From Steromphala cineraria (Eukaryota; Mollusca; Gastropoda; Trochida; Trochidae), in assembly GCA_916613615.1 (NCBI GenBank), contig OU744730.1, forward strand, positions 29,200,882 through 29,264,881: a stretch of DNA of 64,000 nucleotides, read 5' to 3'. A model generated the notes under the pieces. That model did not search any database, was not told the DNA's origin, and worked only from the letters and a program-made list of their open reading frames with translations. Numbering within the stretch: position 1 is the stretch's first letter; each line of letters opens with the position of its first letter. The position numbers and the translations under genes were made by a program. Below are positions 25,782 to 37,230 of this stretch, piece by piece.

Positions 25782-25971
25782 TGATACCACTGTAGGAGGC
25801 GGGTAGAATTCGTCGCATAACGGTAACTCTCAAGATTGCTCTGATGATCGGCGACCTAGCGAGCGGCCGTTCTAATGAGGATTAATTGTCTGACCTCTCG
25901 CGGTCGACGATCCCTAATTAAAACACCACAAAACCACTATAACCATTCAACAAGCAAGTTTATTAAATGAG

Positions 25972-27222
25972 TTAAGAGCCCCTCTCAACTCGTGAGGCCT
26001 TGTTAGCGTGGATGGTTGCGCCCCCTGCCAGGGGGGGCCCCGTGGTTCGCTGCTGGGCAAAGACCTGCGCCCCCAGACGGGCTACGCCCTCCAGGTCCTC
26101 CGTGGAGACATCGCGCAGGTAATGGTTGGCGAACACCAAGCCCGACTTCCAGAAGCAGCCGGCCATGATGTCCGCCACTGACAAGTTGCTGTGCAGGGCC
26201 ATAGTCGCCGATATGGCCCTGATCTCATGCGGGTTGGTCCGCGCCGGCGCCGGCAGTCCAGCCGCCTTGTAGGCGTCCACTACCGCCGACCTAAGATAAA
26301 CTCCCAGCTGCCTCTTGTCCAACTCCTTTGAACTTGTCTGGGAGTGAGGCAAGAAGAGCCTGCGCCTCCCCTGTCTCAGCGTGCGCGTCTTTTCCACGTA
26401 GATGCGCAGAGCGCGTACCGGGCAGAGGAGGCGTTCCTGTTCGTCCTTAGGCTCGATAGCCGAGGAGATTGACGGCAGTGTGAACGTCCGTCCACGCTCG
26501 TCAGCGCCCTGGTTCTTACACAAGAACTCCGGTGCTAGACCCAAAGTCGCTGACCCTTCATCTCTCACCTCAAACCTGAGCAAATCAGCTTGCAGCGCGT
26601 GCAACTCTGATATTCTGGCCGCTGACCCCATTGCCACTTAGAAGCAAGTCTTAATGGTGAGACGCAGCAGCGTCGTGTCCGTCAGCGGCTCATAGTGCTC
26701 AGACTTGAGGTGATTCAAAACTATCGCCAGATCCCACTCTGGCGGTCTCAGTTTGTGGCGGCCATCCACGTTCCTGTACGTCCTAATGAGCTCCTTAAGG
26801 ACCGAGGTGTTCAAGTCGGGATCCTTTTTGCGAAGGACGGACAAAATGGCCGCGAGGTTCGTGTGGATGGAGGAAGCATTAAGCTTCCTCACTGTGCGTA
26901 GGTGGACCAGGTAATCCGCGACCTGGGGCACCGTTACCGACCGCACATCGAACCCCTTCCCTTCGCAAAAGGTCATGAAAGCAGACCATTGAAAATCGTA
27001 CAGCTTGCGCGTGGATGACCGCTGTGAGGTCGCCACTGCGCTGGCTACCGCTTCCGAGAACCCTGCGCTCCTCATTCCGTCTTGGAGACAACCCATACGT
27101 GCAGATGTAGAACCTGGGGGTTCTCGTGCACCCGTCTGCTTGGGTTGCTCCTGAGAAGGTCCCACCTGGTTGGCAAGGGAACCGGCTCCTGAGCACAGAG
27201 TCTCCGGAGGGGGACATACCAT
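25972..27222 (-). pseudogene. Tyrosine recombinase of the DIRS-like element
   Basis: It would cut and join DNA to integrate the circular retroelement copy. The frame from 27222 has an N-terminal SAM-like/core-binding part (SSTRKLYDFQWSAFMTFC, VPQVADYLVHL) and runs into TAA at 26638-26640. The same frame then continues with the catalytic domain: Arg in SAARISEL, His and Arg in PHEIRAISATM, Trp in FWKSGL and Tyr in ANHYLRD, in the order R...HxxR...W...Y expected of the family. The stop replaces a residue just before the catalytic Arg, where homologues usually carry a hydrophobic residue. TTA to TAA is a plausible single change (inference). The stop is present in both duplicated copies. Confidence 0.85.
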
Positions 27223-27324
27223 GGCCTTGCCGGCCAGTTCGGTGCGACCAGGAGCAGACGCATGCGTCTCGTCTCCTGGACTTTTGCCACCACTTGAGTC
27301 AGAATGGCGGGGGGGGAAAAGCGT
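27072..27324 (-). pseudogene. Post-RNase H segment of the DIRS polyprotein, frameshifted
   Basis: After a C/G homopolymer at about 27307-27314 the reading shifts by one base. This frame then carries ILTQVVAKVQETRR, LLLVAPNWPARPWY and LHLHVWVVS, which match the conserved stretch that follows RNase H in DIRS elements (LVAP.WP..PW and LH..LHVW). A second shift near 27075 is needed to enter the recombinase frame (MRSAGFSEAVA). These shifts may be mutations, sequencing errors in homopolymers, or overlapping ORFs, which DIRS elements are known to use. Confidence 0.7.
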
Positions 27325-28114
27325 CCATCCCCTCCCATCCTAACGCGAGCGCGTCTAATCCCCATGCCAGAGGGTCTGGCACTGGGGATACGTATACCGG
27401 CAGCTGGTGATTGAGCCGTGTCGCGAAGAGGTCGACATGCGGCCTGCCGAACTGGAGACAGATCGCCTCGAACACTCGAGGGTGCAACATCCACTCCGTG
27501 GAGGGAGGTTTGTCCGGGCGAGAAAGAGCGTCCGCAAGGACGTTCTTTGCTCCCGGGATGTGCACCGCTCTTATTGAGATGTTGAGTTCGTCTACCAGTC
27601 GAAACAGCTCCATCAACAGCTGTAACAACGATCCCGCCTTGGTCGATCCTTGCTTGTTGATCGACCAGGCTGCCGTCGAACTGTCTGTGTGGACACACAG
27701 CACCTGGTTCTCCAGGCGATCCGACCAGTGATCGATCGCCAGACGTATGGCGTTCAACTCCAGGAAGTTGATGTGAAGCTCGGCTTGCGCCGGCGACCAC
27801 ACGCCCGCAGCTTGGTCGGTACCCAGGTGCGCGCCCCACCCCTGGGTCGTGTCCAGACTGACGCCTAGGAAGACGAGCGACGTCGTCGGCACTAGGTCCG
27901 ACTTGTCCAGATTGACAAGCCAACCCAGGCGTCTGAACAGAGCGATCACAAAGTCCCTTTGTTCGGTCAGAACTGACGGGGAGCAGTGGCTCCCGAACCC
28001 GTCATCCAGGTAAATCGCGAACTGGATGTCGTGCCTGTGAAGGAACTGGACGATGGGTTGGGTCACCCGGGTGAACAACCAAGGGGCTGTCGCAATCCCG
28101 AAGGGCAACACCTT
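27299..28114 (-). pseudogene. Reverse transcriptase (partial) and RNase H
   Basis: Begins in the RT palm at LPFGIATAPWLFTRV, followed by the catalytic IYLDDGFG motif and the FLGVSLD motif. RNase H follows almost at once: GWGAHL, ELHINFLELNAIRLA, CVHTDSSTAAW and HIPGAKNVLADALSR. Two things are missing compared with DIRS relatives. The N-terminal half of RT, including the strand with the first catalytic Asp, is absent because gag sequence joins directly to LPFG at about 28114. The RT thumb/connection segment between FLGVSLD and GWGAHL is also absent. The protein cannot act as a polymerase, although the RNase H residues remain. Confidence 0.85.
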
Positions 28115-28116
28115 CC

Positions 28117-28525
28117 TTGGAGAAGGCGGCCATGGCCTCACAAGCATGGGCGACGGAGTTCGCCATGCCCAGAATGCTTCTGGCCTCCTTGTCCAGGTGG
28201 GACAGGTGCCCGTCAGACACTGAATGGCCGACTCCTGGCGCTGCCACACGCCTGATGTCGTCATCCAAGACGGGGGGAGAAAGCGGTATGGGAGAAGAGG
28301 CGACCGGGAGCCCCGACTTCTGACGATCCAAGATCACCAGAGGCGGAACAAGACGGCCCGGCGCCGCGGATGACACGTGGGTGTCAAAATCCTTCGCTGC
28401 TGTCAGGAGAAGGCGGTGGGGAGGGAAGCGGACGCTTCGCGGACTCACTACCTCCTCCTCCTGACAGAAGGTCTCGAAACGTGCCTGTTTCGAAAAACTA
28501 CACTCTTCGTCCACCTCCTGTAGGG
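28117..28525 (-). pseudogene. C-terminal gag-like segment of the DIRS element
   Basis: The frame contains QARFETFCQEEEVVS, a proline-rich part, and HLDKEARSILGMANSVAHAC near its end, typical of the helical part of DIRS gag proteins. It runs directly into the truncated RT in another frame at about 28110-28117, which marks the internal deletion. The 5' boundary with the preceding gag frame requires a frameshift near 28520. Confidence 0.6.
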
Positions 28526-29386
28526 TCAGCTGACATCAGTCAGCGATGGCCGCCATCCTCTCACCCTGATCAGGTGCCTCCTCCTCACGTAGGCCGCCTG
28601 CGGCGGACAACGGAGGAACGCGAGGGGGGGGGAATCCCCCTCGGTTCTGTCCCCAGACAGCGACCCTGGTGAGGGAGGCACTGACGTGTCCGATGGGGAG
28701 GGAGGCGGCGACACCAGCGTCACCCGGCGGACGCGCCTGGTGGGCGGCGCCACAGGAGGTGGCGAAGGCGGGGCCTTCCCGCCTTGATCCCCAGATCCCT
28801 TCTGGGTGAATTCCTCCAACATCGACTTGACCGATGTAAAGATATCGTTCTTAAGCGCCTTGGCATCGAAGGAAGCGTGGTGCGACTCCCTGGCGCGCTT
28901 CTTTGCCTTCTTCGCCTTCTTCCGTCGCTCCTCCCGAGGGGGGGAGAGGGGACCGGGATCAGAAGGTTCCTCTGGTGACGAGTCACGAGGCGGTGACACG
29001 TCAGGGAGCAAGTCCCTAGACAGCGGGTCGCGGACCGACTTGTCCGAACGGAGGGACCCCACGTCCGACGCCAGGGAGGACGGCAAGTCAAACTCCCCTG
29101 CGTCCTCGGAAATGATGAGGTCCGACCTCTCCGGCGACACGCGCCTGCCTGCGGCGGCAGACGAACACGGGGTGGGGCGCCTAGTGTACTTGCAGCGGCT
29201 CTGCGACTCGCTCTTCCAGATGGAAGAGCGGTAACGCCTGTGCTGCTCTGGGGAGAGATCCTCGCACTCTGCACACTCTGCACAGGCGACAGACGACATG
29301 AGGGTTGAGCTCGCCGACTTGCGTGACCCGCACCGTCCGCAGTACGCCCGGTACGGGGTCGCTGAGTCGCAGCGAACTAAGTCCAT
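28526..29386 (-). pseudogene. N-terminal gag-like ORF of the DIRS element
   Basis: A 286-codon frame starting at 29386. Near the start are Cys pairs (YCGRCG, CAECAECED), then HRRYRSSIWKSESQSRCKY, an acidic/serine-rich middle, a lysine-rich run (ERRKKAKKAKKRARES, about residues 153-168) and a predicted helix (LKNDIFTSVKSMLEEFTQK). The proline-rich end probably leaves the true frame at a G9 run (about 28624-28632). It is expected to bind element RNA. Called by position and composition rather than by a strong motif. Confidence 0.6.
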
Positions 29387-29447
29387 CTCTTGTGAGGCGA
29401 CAAGCGCGACCTACAATCCAAGCGGCCCTAGCGCGCAAGTGTCAAGA

Positions 29448-29858
29448 AGACGGCAGGCGGCAGGCGGTAGGCGGTAGGCGGCACGCGCCTAGCCAATAAC
29501 CCCGTCAAGAAGACGGCAGGCGGCAGGCGGCAAGCGCCCGTCCAGACGTCTAAGAGATCCCTCGCCTAGAAGAAGGCAGGCGGCAGGCGGCAGGCGGCAA
29601 GCGCCCGTCCAGGCTCCTAAGAGATCTATCGCCTAGAAGACGGCAGGCGGCAGGCGGCAGGCGGCAGGCGGCAAGCGCCCGTCCACACGCCTAAGAGATC
29701 TGTCGCCTAGAAGACGGCAGGCGGCAGGCGGCAAGCGCTCGTCCAGGCGCCTAAGAGAACTATCGCCTAGAAGACGGCAGGCGGCAGGCGGCAAGCGCCC
29801 GTCCACACGCCTAAGAGATCTGTCGCCTAGAAGACGGCAGACGGCAGGCGGCAGGCGC
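29448..29858. repeat. GC-rich minisatellite in the DIRS 5' region
   Basis: About six to seven units of 60-67 bp. Each consists of AAGACGGCAGGCGG, a variable number of 7-bp GGCAGGC sub-repeats, AAGCGCCCGTCCA and CTAAGAGAT...TCGCCTAG. It lies between the 5' terminal repeat and the gag-like ORF, where a leader or promoter would be expected. The 75-codon minus frame across it is a repeat shadow. Confidence 0.85.
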
Positions 29859-30122
29859 ACACGACAACCGAAGCTGTCACGCAGAGGTGCACGTGCAAGT
29901 CAACCCGCGCTCCACTAATCCAGGTCAACACGGCTGTGTTAACCACAAACACCCCTGTCAGAGCAGCGAATTCACTCACGAGGAATGAACACGACGAAGG
30001 ACAGCGGGGATACTTAACCAAGGTAAGTAAATAGAGTCAGAAACAACAAAACACGTTAATTATATAGCTCAATACAATCGGGAGAGATACAGAAACACGT
30101 CTGCACACTACCGACTCTGTAC

Positions 30123-30276
30123 TGTGAATGATTCTAATTGGATGACAGGTCACGCCACACAGTGGACTAGTGACGGGCGGGTAACTCTGATTGATCTGTG
30201 TAATGATGTTTTCATTACTTCTGTGGGAATGAGTCGATTACATGTTATATGGCTAACAAGGCTAAGGTCACTTGTC
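30123..30276. repeat. DIRS inverted terminal repeat, 5' side
   Basis: Reverse complement of 25476-25629, followed by the 5' outer end GGAGGTTAGTAACTAAATAATAG up to about 30299. Host DNA resumes at GATCAATAAACAGG. Confidence 0.9.
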
Positions 30277-30299
30277 GGAGGTTAGTAACTAAATAATAG

Positions 30300-31276
30300 G
30301 ATCAATAAACAGGTCAAGGCAAAAGAGCAACAAATGTTTTTCTATGGCTACAATTTCCATTCACAACCAGCACTGCGCTCAGCTGTTATTTGTACTTTAC
30401 TGGTGAATGGGATGTTGAAATCCCATTACATGTGAGTGAACTGGTGACTAAGAATAAGTTGTCAATACGTCCAAATCCTATTTTAATATCATATAATTTT
30501 ATAACAAATTATTCATTTTCAGTAACTGGTGAGCTAAGATTAAGTTGTCAATACGTCCAAATCCTATTCTAAATCATATAATTTTGTAAAACATAATTCA
30601 TATTCATTAAGTATCTGCAGCTTGATTGTATGTGGTCAAATCTCAGCAGGCTCAATGCATACTAAACATTGATTCACTACCAGCAATACGCTCAGCTGTT
30701 AATTGTAATTATTGGCGACGAGGATGTAAAAACTCGTTTACATGTGTACTGGTAGGAAGAACAAGTCAATACGTCAAAATCTCATTTCAATGTCAAATCA
30801 TTTTACAATAATTTCTTTTCATTATATATTCTGCAACTTGATTGTGTACTGCAAAATATGGGTACATGATAGATGCATACAAGAATGTAAAAGAAAACAA
30901 GATATATTTACATTATGAATACATGAATATATGTTTTTCACACTTTGTGTTCACGTAACTTTTGATAATAATATCTTTCAGGTTAACGGTTCTATCATGT
31001 TCACTTCATGAATCATTTACACATTCTACTGGTTATATTGTCTGGAAGTTTGATAAACATCCTGCTTTTCAACAATAATTGCGGTAAAATGTCATTTATA
31101 TCAAAGTATATATATATATATATTGTAAAAATTCCCATTTTCAAAAAGCTATAAAATCCTCGCAATTTATGATTATAATGCATAGTTTAGCATAATAATT
31201 AGTCATTATGTTTATGATGCTCCATATTAAGACGCAAATATTTCCTGTGAATATCGTCCTGTCCCCAGAGCCAGCA
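30300..31276. other. Non-coding host DNA with small internal duplications
   Basis: The start continues block C (GGTCAAGGCAAAAGAGC). About 30430-30500 and 30530-30600 are near-duplicates (AGTTGTCAATACGTCCAAAT), with a looser third copy at about 30755. A TA-dinucleotide run lies at about 31105-31125. No gene seen. Confidence 0.5.
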
Positions 31277-31623
31277 TTATCTCCCCTCAGAGGCAGATCA
31301 AGTCATGTTGATTTAGCCTCTGTTATATTACGCCGACTTTGTTGGATAGAATGGGAGATGCCTGATTGGAGGCAATAAAAGTTAGTTGTGCAATCAGCGC
31401 CGCTGTTCTAAACTCATCGTTTTGGATGCTGAATCAAGGCAAAAGCATTGTGATATGAACCATTCTTTCCATGCGAGAAGCGTTGTCATTTGATAAAAAA
31501 ATTCAAATAAATTGTGATGCGGGTTTTTTTCCGCCAGGGGAAACTGCCGGAACCTACGGATTTCGGCATAACAGAACAGAGGCTAAATCAACATGACTTG
31601 ATCTGCCTCTGTGGGGAGAAAAT
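31277..31623. mobile_element. MITE family 1 (TTCTCTCCCC termini), copy A
   Basis: Near-palindromic ends: TTATCTCCCCTCAGAGGCAG on the left and CTGCCTCTGTGGGGAGAAAA on the right, both followed inward by GATCAAGTCATGTTGATTTA. The interior contains GGGAGATGCCTGATTGGAGG and CCAGGGGAAACTGCCGGAAC, shared with copies at 38263, 40577 and 45335. No coding capacity. Confidence 0.8.
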
Positions 31624-34566
31624 GCAGAGCCAGTGACTTTGTGACAGTGACGGCGAAATTCTTTGCAATTATTATACATACATGGCAAACACAACCCAAA
31701 TGCAAAGCAAAAGGGTTTTACGAAAAATGCCATAGCAGACGATAATAAAGATTTAATCAACACAAATTCCGTCAGACCTTTGAGTGATTCTTTTCTCATC
31801 AGTGTACACATGAATTATAAAGACATGTCAAGATTTATCCTGTTTCGATTTAATGTTTTTTCGTAATGGGAAACCCATTTGTATTTGTATTCGTTTTTTA
31901 AATGCTATAGGCCTTTCTGATTTTAGACCTGATTCTAAATATATCAACTTTTAACTTATACAACGTGCTGGAGATTCACTGCTTCTTCTACATTAGTTTT
32001 TGTGTAGTTGCCTCACGCGTTCTAATGGCTGTATCTTTTCCCCACTGATACATAAATATCTACCTATACCTCGGGGAACGATTTTGACATGTTTACTTAT
32101 AGGGTCAAAAGTCAAGGTCACGAGTTATGTTATCACTGAAAGAAATCCTTGTAAACATGATAACTTCAAAAGTTTGCATGGTATGAATTTAGTTCACCTT
32201 AGATTAGATTTTGAAAGCAGAAATAGGTTTTGAGTTTTTGAAATAATGATTTTGATCCCCCTTGGAATTCTTTTGACATGTTCACCATTACGATAGAAGT
32301 TAAAGATATTTTTGATTTGCTTTATACACTGTATATCTTGATTAAGGTCCTTGAATCAATTAAAGGATAATACCATCATACATGCATGAATTATGCTTCA
32401 AATGAAATTAGTTATGAAGAAAAGGCATACCAAAGGCTCAGTTGTCGAAATCATAAACATAACTGGTTTTCACAAATGTTTATTGCATGTACTTAGTAAA
32501 AGACAACTTTATGGCTAAAGAAGAATATCTGAATATCTACTGAACGTGAAACAAGAATATAAAATTTCACTGGGTCATAGTATTATCACTTTGTATTTGA
32601 ATAGTTTCACGCAACATTTATTGCCATCAATGGATATTTTTAGCAGAGGTAAATACTCAATGGAGGATGGCAATTTCTACCGATGGCTGTGTCAATGCTG
32701 TTGTGGTACAGACATGGATAGTCAATATTAACACACTCTCTTCATTAAGTAATGACAAAAAAAGCTTTCTATTGTTTTGCTTGTTCTCATTCATTCTCAG
32801 TCGATTTGTTATAATCAAATCATCGGAATCACTTTGAAACTTATGAGTATCTGTTCAAATGCCATGGGGAATTGCAGATTGGATATGATTGAATGGTCGC
32901 ATGAGTTCATACTTCAAGTAAGTCATTCGTGCATGGACCAATAACGGGACTGTTGTATCTCGCAGGATCATATACCATCAGTGAAATTATTAAGGATAAA
33001 GGTTAAGGGGGCTCTGTACTCATATCGGGTACATTTACATATTCTTGATTTCAGCCCTGCAGTAATTATGAAAGACAATTATTAAATTCTTAATATCATT
33101 CCTAATACATGTCAATGAATTGTTTGATAAGTTTCATTATACTTTGACCGCATGTATCATTGGCTCATTGGTTTTATATATCAGATAATTAATGCTATGA
33201 AACAAGAATTAGCAAAATGTATTATGAATTTGAAACTGGATACAGTTGAAAGCTTGTATAGGTAAGAACATGTAGTTTTTACAGTGAGGAGATTGAACAA
33301 CGTGTTATCATTATTATTACTCTGGACGTCATGGAGCAATGGCCAATTCTCTTATGATATCGCAGGATGGATGAACAGCAACATTTGCTACGTTCTGAAA
33401 CATGAAACCATTATCAGTAACTCGTTGCAAATGTTTCAAACCTTTGCTACTAACTTATCGGTAATTGGTTAAGTCAAATCTCAAGGGAAATAAACGCAAA
33501 GAATGTATTGCATTAAGAACCATTATGCCAAATTATCGACACAATTGGGGGCAATAACACAAACTGGAATGGACCTTTTATTTGTTCCGATAACGTAAAT
33601 TGCTGTGATAAACCAAAACAGTAAATTTTTGATAACCCTATCAAATACTAAGCTTGGCAAATCACTGTTGCTAGATTTGGAACTTTGTATAAAACGGCTT
33701 GACCCACACGTTGTTGTCATAGCAGCCAGAAGAACATCAAAGAATGCCATGTTGACAGTCAATGAAAGAGAGAGAGAGAGCCGTTGGAAAGGTCCGACAA
33801 GGGGCCTCACAATAACGACGTCGCCAGATAAACTGTATTGGTTCCAAGTAAAGATAAACAGTACAATATTATGTTATAATGTCTCTTTAAAGTTGATATT
33901 AAATCATACTTTTTGTCGATGCGTAATACTGTTCATAATGATTTTGTTTTTTAAACCACAAGGTGTTGATAATGCAGAACAGTTCTTAATAAAAGTTTAT
34001 ATGGTTGTAACTGTCAAAAGCATTTTATATTTTCTGAAACTGACAAATATTTAACAGTGTTTCATGTATGAACATCTTGAAGCATAGAATTAGAATTCAA
34101 CTGTTGAAAATAGCTATATTGGTAGATTAGGTCGATTTTCAAGTACACCAAAGACGTTGTTATATTTGAAAAGAATTACCTTTTCACTAGGTTGAACCGA
34201 GATAAGACAGTGCGTTTCATCGAAGTTCAGCTATTAGTACCTACTTAAGCGTAGTTATATGTTGAATAACTTACTTTAACGTCAATGTACATTTTAAAAT
34301 GAAAGGTTAAACGTCTGAATAATTTAGTTTGCTGTACTTAAACGTCCTTAACGAAAATGAAACCGATTGAGTTTAATGAAGTATAAGGTAGTATAATATA
34401 CTAGAGTGTAACTAAACGTAGTAGAACGGACTTCATACCAAACGAAATGTAGTTAACCCTAGTTAATTGAAGACGAGGTTTACTACGTTTTAGTACTTTT
34501 ATAACTAGGTTTAACTACAGTGCACCACTTTCATATTTACGATTATCTACGCCCAACAGCATTTAA
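31624..34566. other. Non-coding stretch, no gene supported
   Basis: Nothing convincing. A GTG-initiated frame at 33284-33472 has a hydrophobic LSLLLLW stretch, and an AG-dinucleotide run lies at about 33767-33780. Neither is enough to call a gene. Confidence 0.4.
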
Positions 34567-35240
34567 CCACGTAACTTGAAACGTACTTAAAAAAAGCTAA
34601 CTTATGAACATGTTCAGAAATTAAATCTCACTACGTTCTTCTCAAGTCTATGCCTACGTTTTGAATGCGAATAAATACAAACAACTAAGTTGAAGTACAT
34701 TTTACTTCGCTAAACCCAATTCTGGATAACAACGTGTATAGACGCAAGTGTGACTGGGGTTTGAGATACACAATTCGGGTGCAAATATCATACATGTGTC
34801 TTGTGTGTTGACCTCATTTGCATAAATCTAAAGACTATATTTGATTTCTGTTTGACTATTTCAGCTAGCTGTTTCTTCTCCTATAAAACCCAGTTTGAAA
34901 ATATTCCCCAATCACAAATAAAAGTTTCTAGACAGAGGGTCAGGATTTATGAAGATCTTTCCACAAAAACTTTTCAAACATTTCCGGAAATACTTTAGTT
35001 CCCTATTCAGTTATCTAATATGCATTGTGTATGTTAGCTATAAGTATGAATAAATAATAGTTTTCAGACAGAGGGTCTAGATTTATGAAGATAGTTTCTT
35101 AAATTGAATTTCTATAACTAAGTAAAAATTGTGTCTGCATTGACAAAACTGGAATAAAGGAAGGGGTGACATTAACCGTTAGATTTAAGAAATAATAAAA
35201 ATAAATCTTCTGTGTGATATTTCATTGAGGATCATTTATT

Positions 35241-36220
35241 AGCTCATCTGGCCTGTAAGGCCCGATGGGCTTATGGCATGGCATGGTCTCCGGCGTCCGT
35301 CCGTCCGTAAACTTTGTGGAATTTCGACTTCTTCTCCAGAACCATAAGGCCTAGAAAGTTGAAACTTTGTGTACAGACTCCTTGGCTAGTGAAGATTGTA
35401 AATTGTAGCTTTGGTGGCCCTGTGACCCCTAATAAAGGCCACAGGGGCCACACCCTAAAAACCTATTTTCATCTTCTTTTTCAGAACCATGAGGCCTAGA
35501 AAGCTGAAACTTTGTGTACAGACTCCATGACTAGTGAAGATTGTAAATTGTAGCTTTGGTGGCCCTGTGACCCCTAATAAAGGCCACAGGGGCCACACCC
35601 TAAAAACCTATTTTAATGTTCTTCTTCAGAAGCATAAGGCTTAGAAAGCTGAAACTTTGTGTACAGACTCCTTGACTAGTGAAGATTATAAATTGTAGCT
35701 ATGGTGACCCTAGCCTGTGACCCCTAATAAGGGCCACATATGCCACCCCCTAAAAACCTATTTTCATCTTCTCCAGAACCATAAGGCCTAGAAAGCTGAA
35801 ACTTTGTGTACAGACTCCTTGACTAGTGAAGATTATAAATTGTAGCTTTGGTGGCCCTGTGACCCCTAATGAAGGCCACAGGGGCCACATCCTAAAAGCT
35901 TTTTTTAATGTTCTTCTTCAGAAGCATAAGGCCTAGAAAGCTGAAACTTTGTGTACAGACTCCTTGACTAGTGAGGATGAATTGTAGCTTTATAATAATA
36001 ATAAAGGCAACAGGAACGTCCTTCAAATCTATTTTCATCTTCTCCTGAAGTATAAGGCCTAGAAAACTGAAACTTGTCGCCTATAAACAGTGTTTAAAAT
36101 ATTGCTCGTAAGCCAGGCCTTGAACTGGCTACTTTTTGCCAGGACTGGTTACTTTTTGGTCAGGACTGGTAACTTTTTGGTCAGGACTGGTATCTTTTTG
36201 GTCAGGACCGGTAACTTTTC
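35241..36220. repeat. AGCTCATCTGGCC family with about 146-bp tandem units
   Basis: Starts AGCTCATCTGGCCTGTAAGG and contains a short CCGTCC run. About six units of roughly 146 bp follow (marker GGCCTAGAAAG near 35350, 35495, 35784, 35930 and 36055), each with GTACAGACTCCTTGACTAGT and GGCCACAGGGGCCAC. It ends with about four 21-bp units (CTTTTTGGTCAGGACTGGTA) at 36129-36218. A truncated relative is at 41503-41676. The family style is common in bivalves (general knowledge); class not established. Confidence 0.75.
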
Positions 36221-36929
36221 AATTATTTTCTTTTTTCTTAAATTTCCCAAAGGAATTTACCAATGATTTTTCAGGACAGGCTAGATTTCCAATCTATTTT
36301 ATACACTGCTATATATTTAATTTTATGATTGGTGACCCTGTGGCCAAAGGGGTAATCACATTGGCCGCACTCTACATCATAGTTATTGATGAAGCCTGAT
36401 GAGCTACAGAGCCAATGGCTCTATTTGTTTTCTTTCTTTCACTAATACTTGGAAGCTAGTCATGTTGATCCTCACCCTCATCAATAAACCTCTGTACATC
36501 GTTTCTATTTCAGATTTAGAAAACACTCACTCACAATTTGTATTGTTTAAAATAAAAATTATGTACATAAAACAGCTAAAACAGTAGATAAATGATATCA
36601 ATTTTATTTTATATTGAAACAATGCATCGATTTGATGGTATTCAAAACTTAGACGTTCTTTTAACTGCATGGACATTTATAATCAACTGATGTGTTCCTG
36701 CAATGAAAATTAAAACATCATAACTACAAAATAGTATGTCAACAAACCAACATAACTTCCCTATCTGCAAACGTTGAAAAGCATGCATAACTCTATGCTT
36801 TATGCCTTATGCAGTATAATATCCATGTTGGAGATAAAACCCAATGATGTAATGGTATATTTAACGAAGAAATCGTGGAGGCTATTATATCAGTGTAATA
36901 TTATCATACATACTATCGTAAAAACTTAT

Positions 36930-37230
36930 GTGCCTTAAACGTTTTAGGGGGAATACAATGCGATGTCAGGAAAATTAGAATAAATCACTCCAATTGAAAC
37001 ACAAGGAATTTAATTAAATGAAGCAGTAATAAAAAATATATAATGTTAAGTTCAGCAATGCGATTCCTTTTCTGAACGAAATGAAGTAAAAATTCACACA
37101 CATATGGCCTCAAATGGGACACTATGTGAATCGTTATAATTTGTTCTCTCACTATGGATGATTGGTTTGTGTAATAAATTTCAAAGTGATACATTAATGA
37201 TTAACGTACAATTATAAGTGAAAAACATCC
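36930..37230. mobile_element. Degenerate MITE family 2 copy
   Basis: The interior matches the TTAA-flanked MITE at 42283-42637 (GATGTCAGGAAAAT, GATTGGTTTGTGTAAT), but the AGGGGCAGTAGC ends are eroded. A matching eroded copy lies at the equivalent place in block D copy 2 (about 43300-43515), so this insertion predates the block duplication. Confidence 0.6.

Larger units (their letters stand above)
25077..27263. repeat. 2187-bp tandem duplication, right copy
   Basis: Second copy of 22890-25076. Here the recombinase gene continues uninterrupted into the rest of the retroelement, so this is the original locus. Confidence 0.9.
25431..30299 (-). mobile_element. DIRS-like tyrosine-recombinase retrotransposon, defective
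   Basis: A GC-rich 4.87-kb element in AT-rich DNA, transcribed on the minus strand in the order gag-like, RT, RNase H, recombinase. It has inverted terminal repeats (25476-25629 and 30123-30276) and an internal complementary region (25692-25781) containing the complements of both outer ends fused at CTATTA. These features together define DIRS elements, which are thought to replicate through a circular intermediate and integrate by tyrosine recombinase without a target duplication. Both ends share TAATAG, and no target duplication is seen. The coding part is damaged: RT internally deleted, several frameshifts at G or C runs, and a stop in the recombinase. It is non-autonomous in this form. Confidence 0.9.

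Noticed and set aside
27126..29499. Plus-strand frames across the DIRS element (up to 142 codons)
   Set aside because: They are shadows of GC-rich minus-strand coding sequence. RT, RNase H and recombinase motifs are all on the minus strand.
33284..33472. Possible signal-peptide exon (hydrophobic LSLLLLW stretch)
   Set aside because: It has no in-frame ATG, no recognisable downstream domain and no promoter. A TTTTACAG acceptor precedes it, but that is not enough to support an exon.
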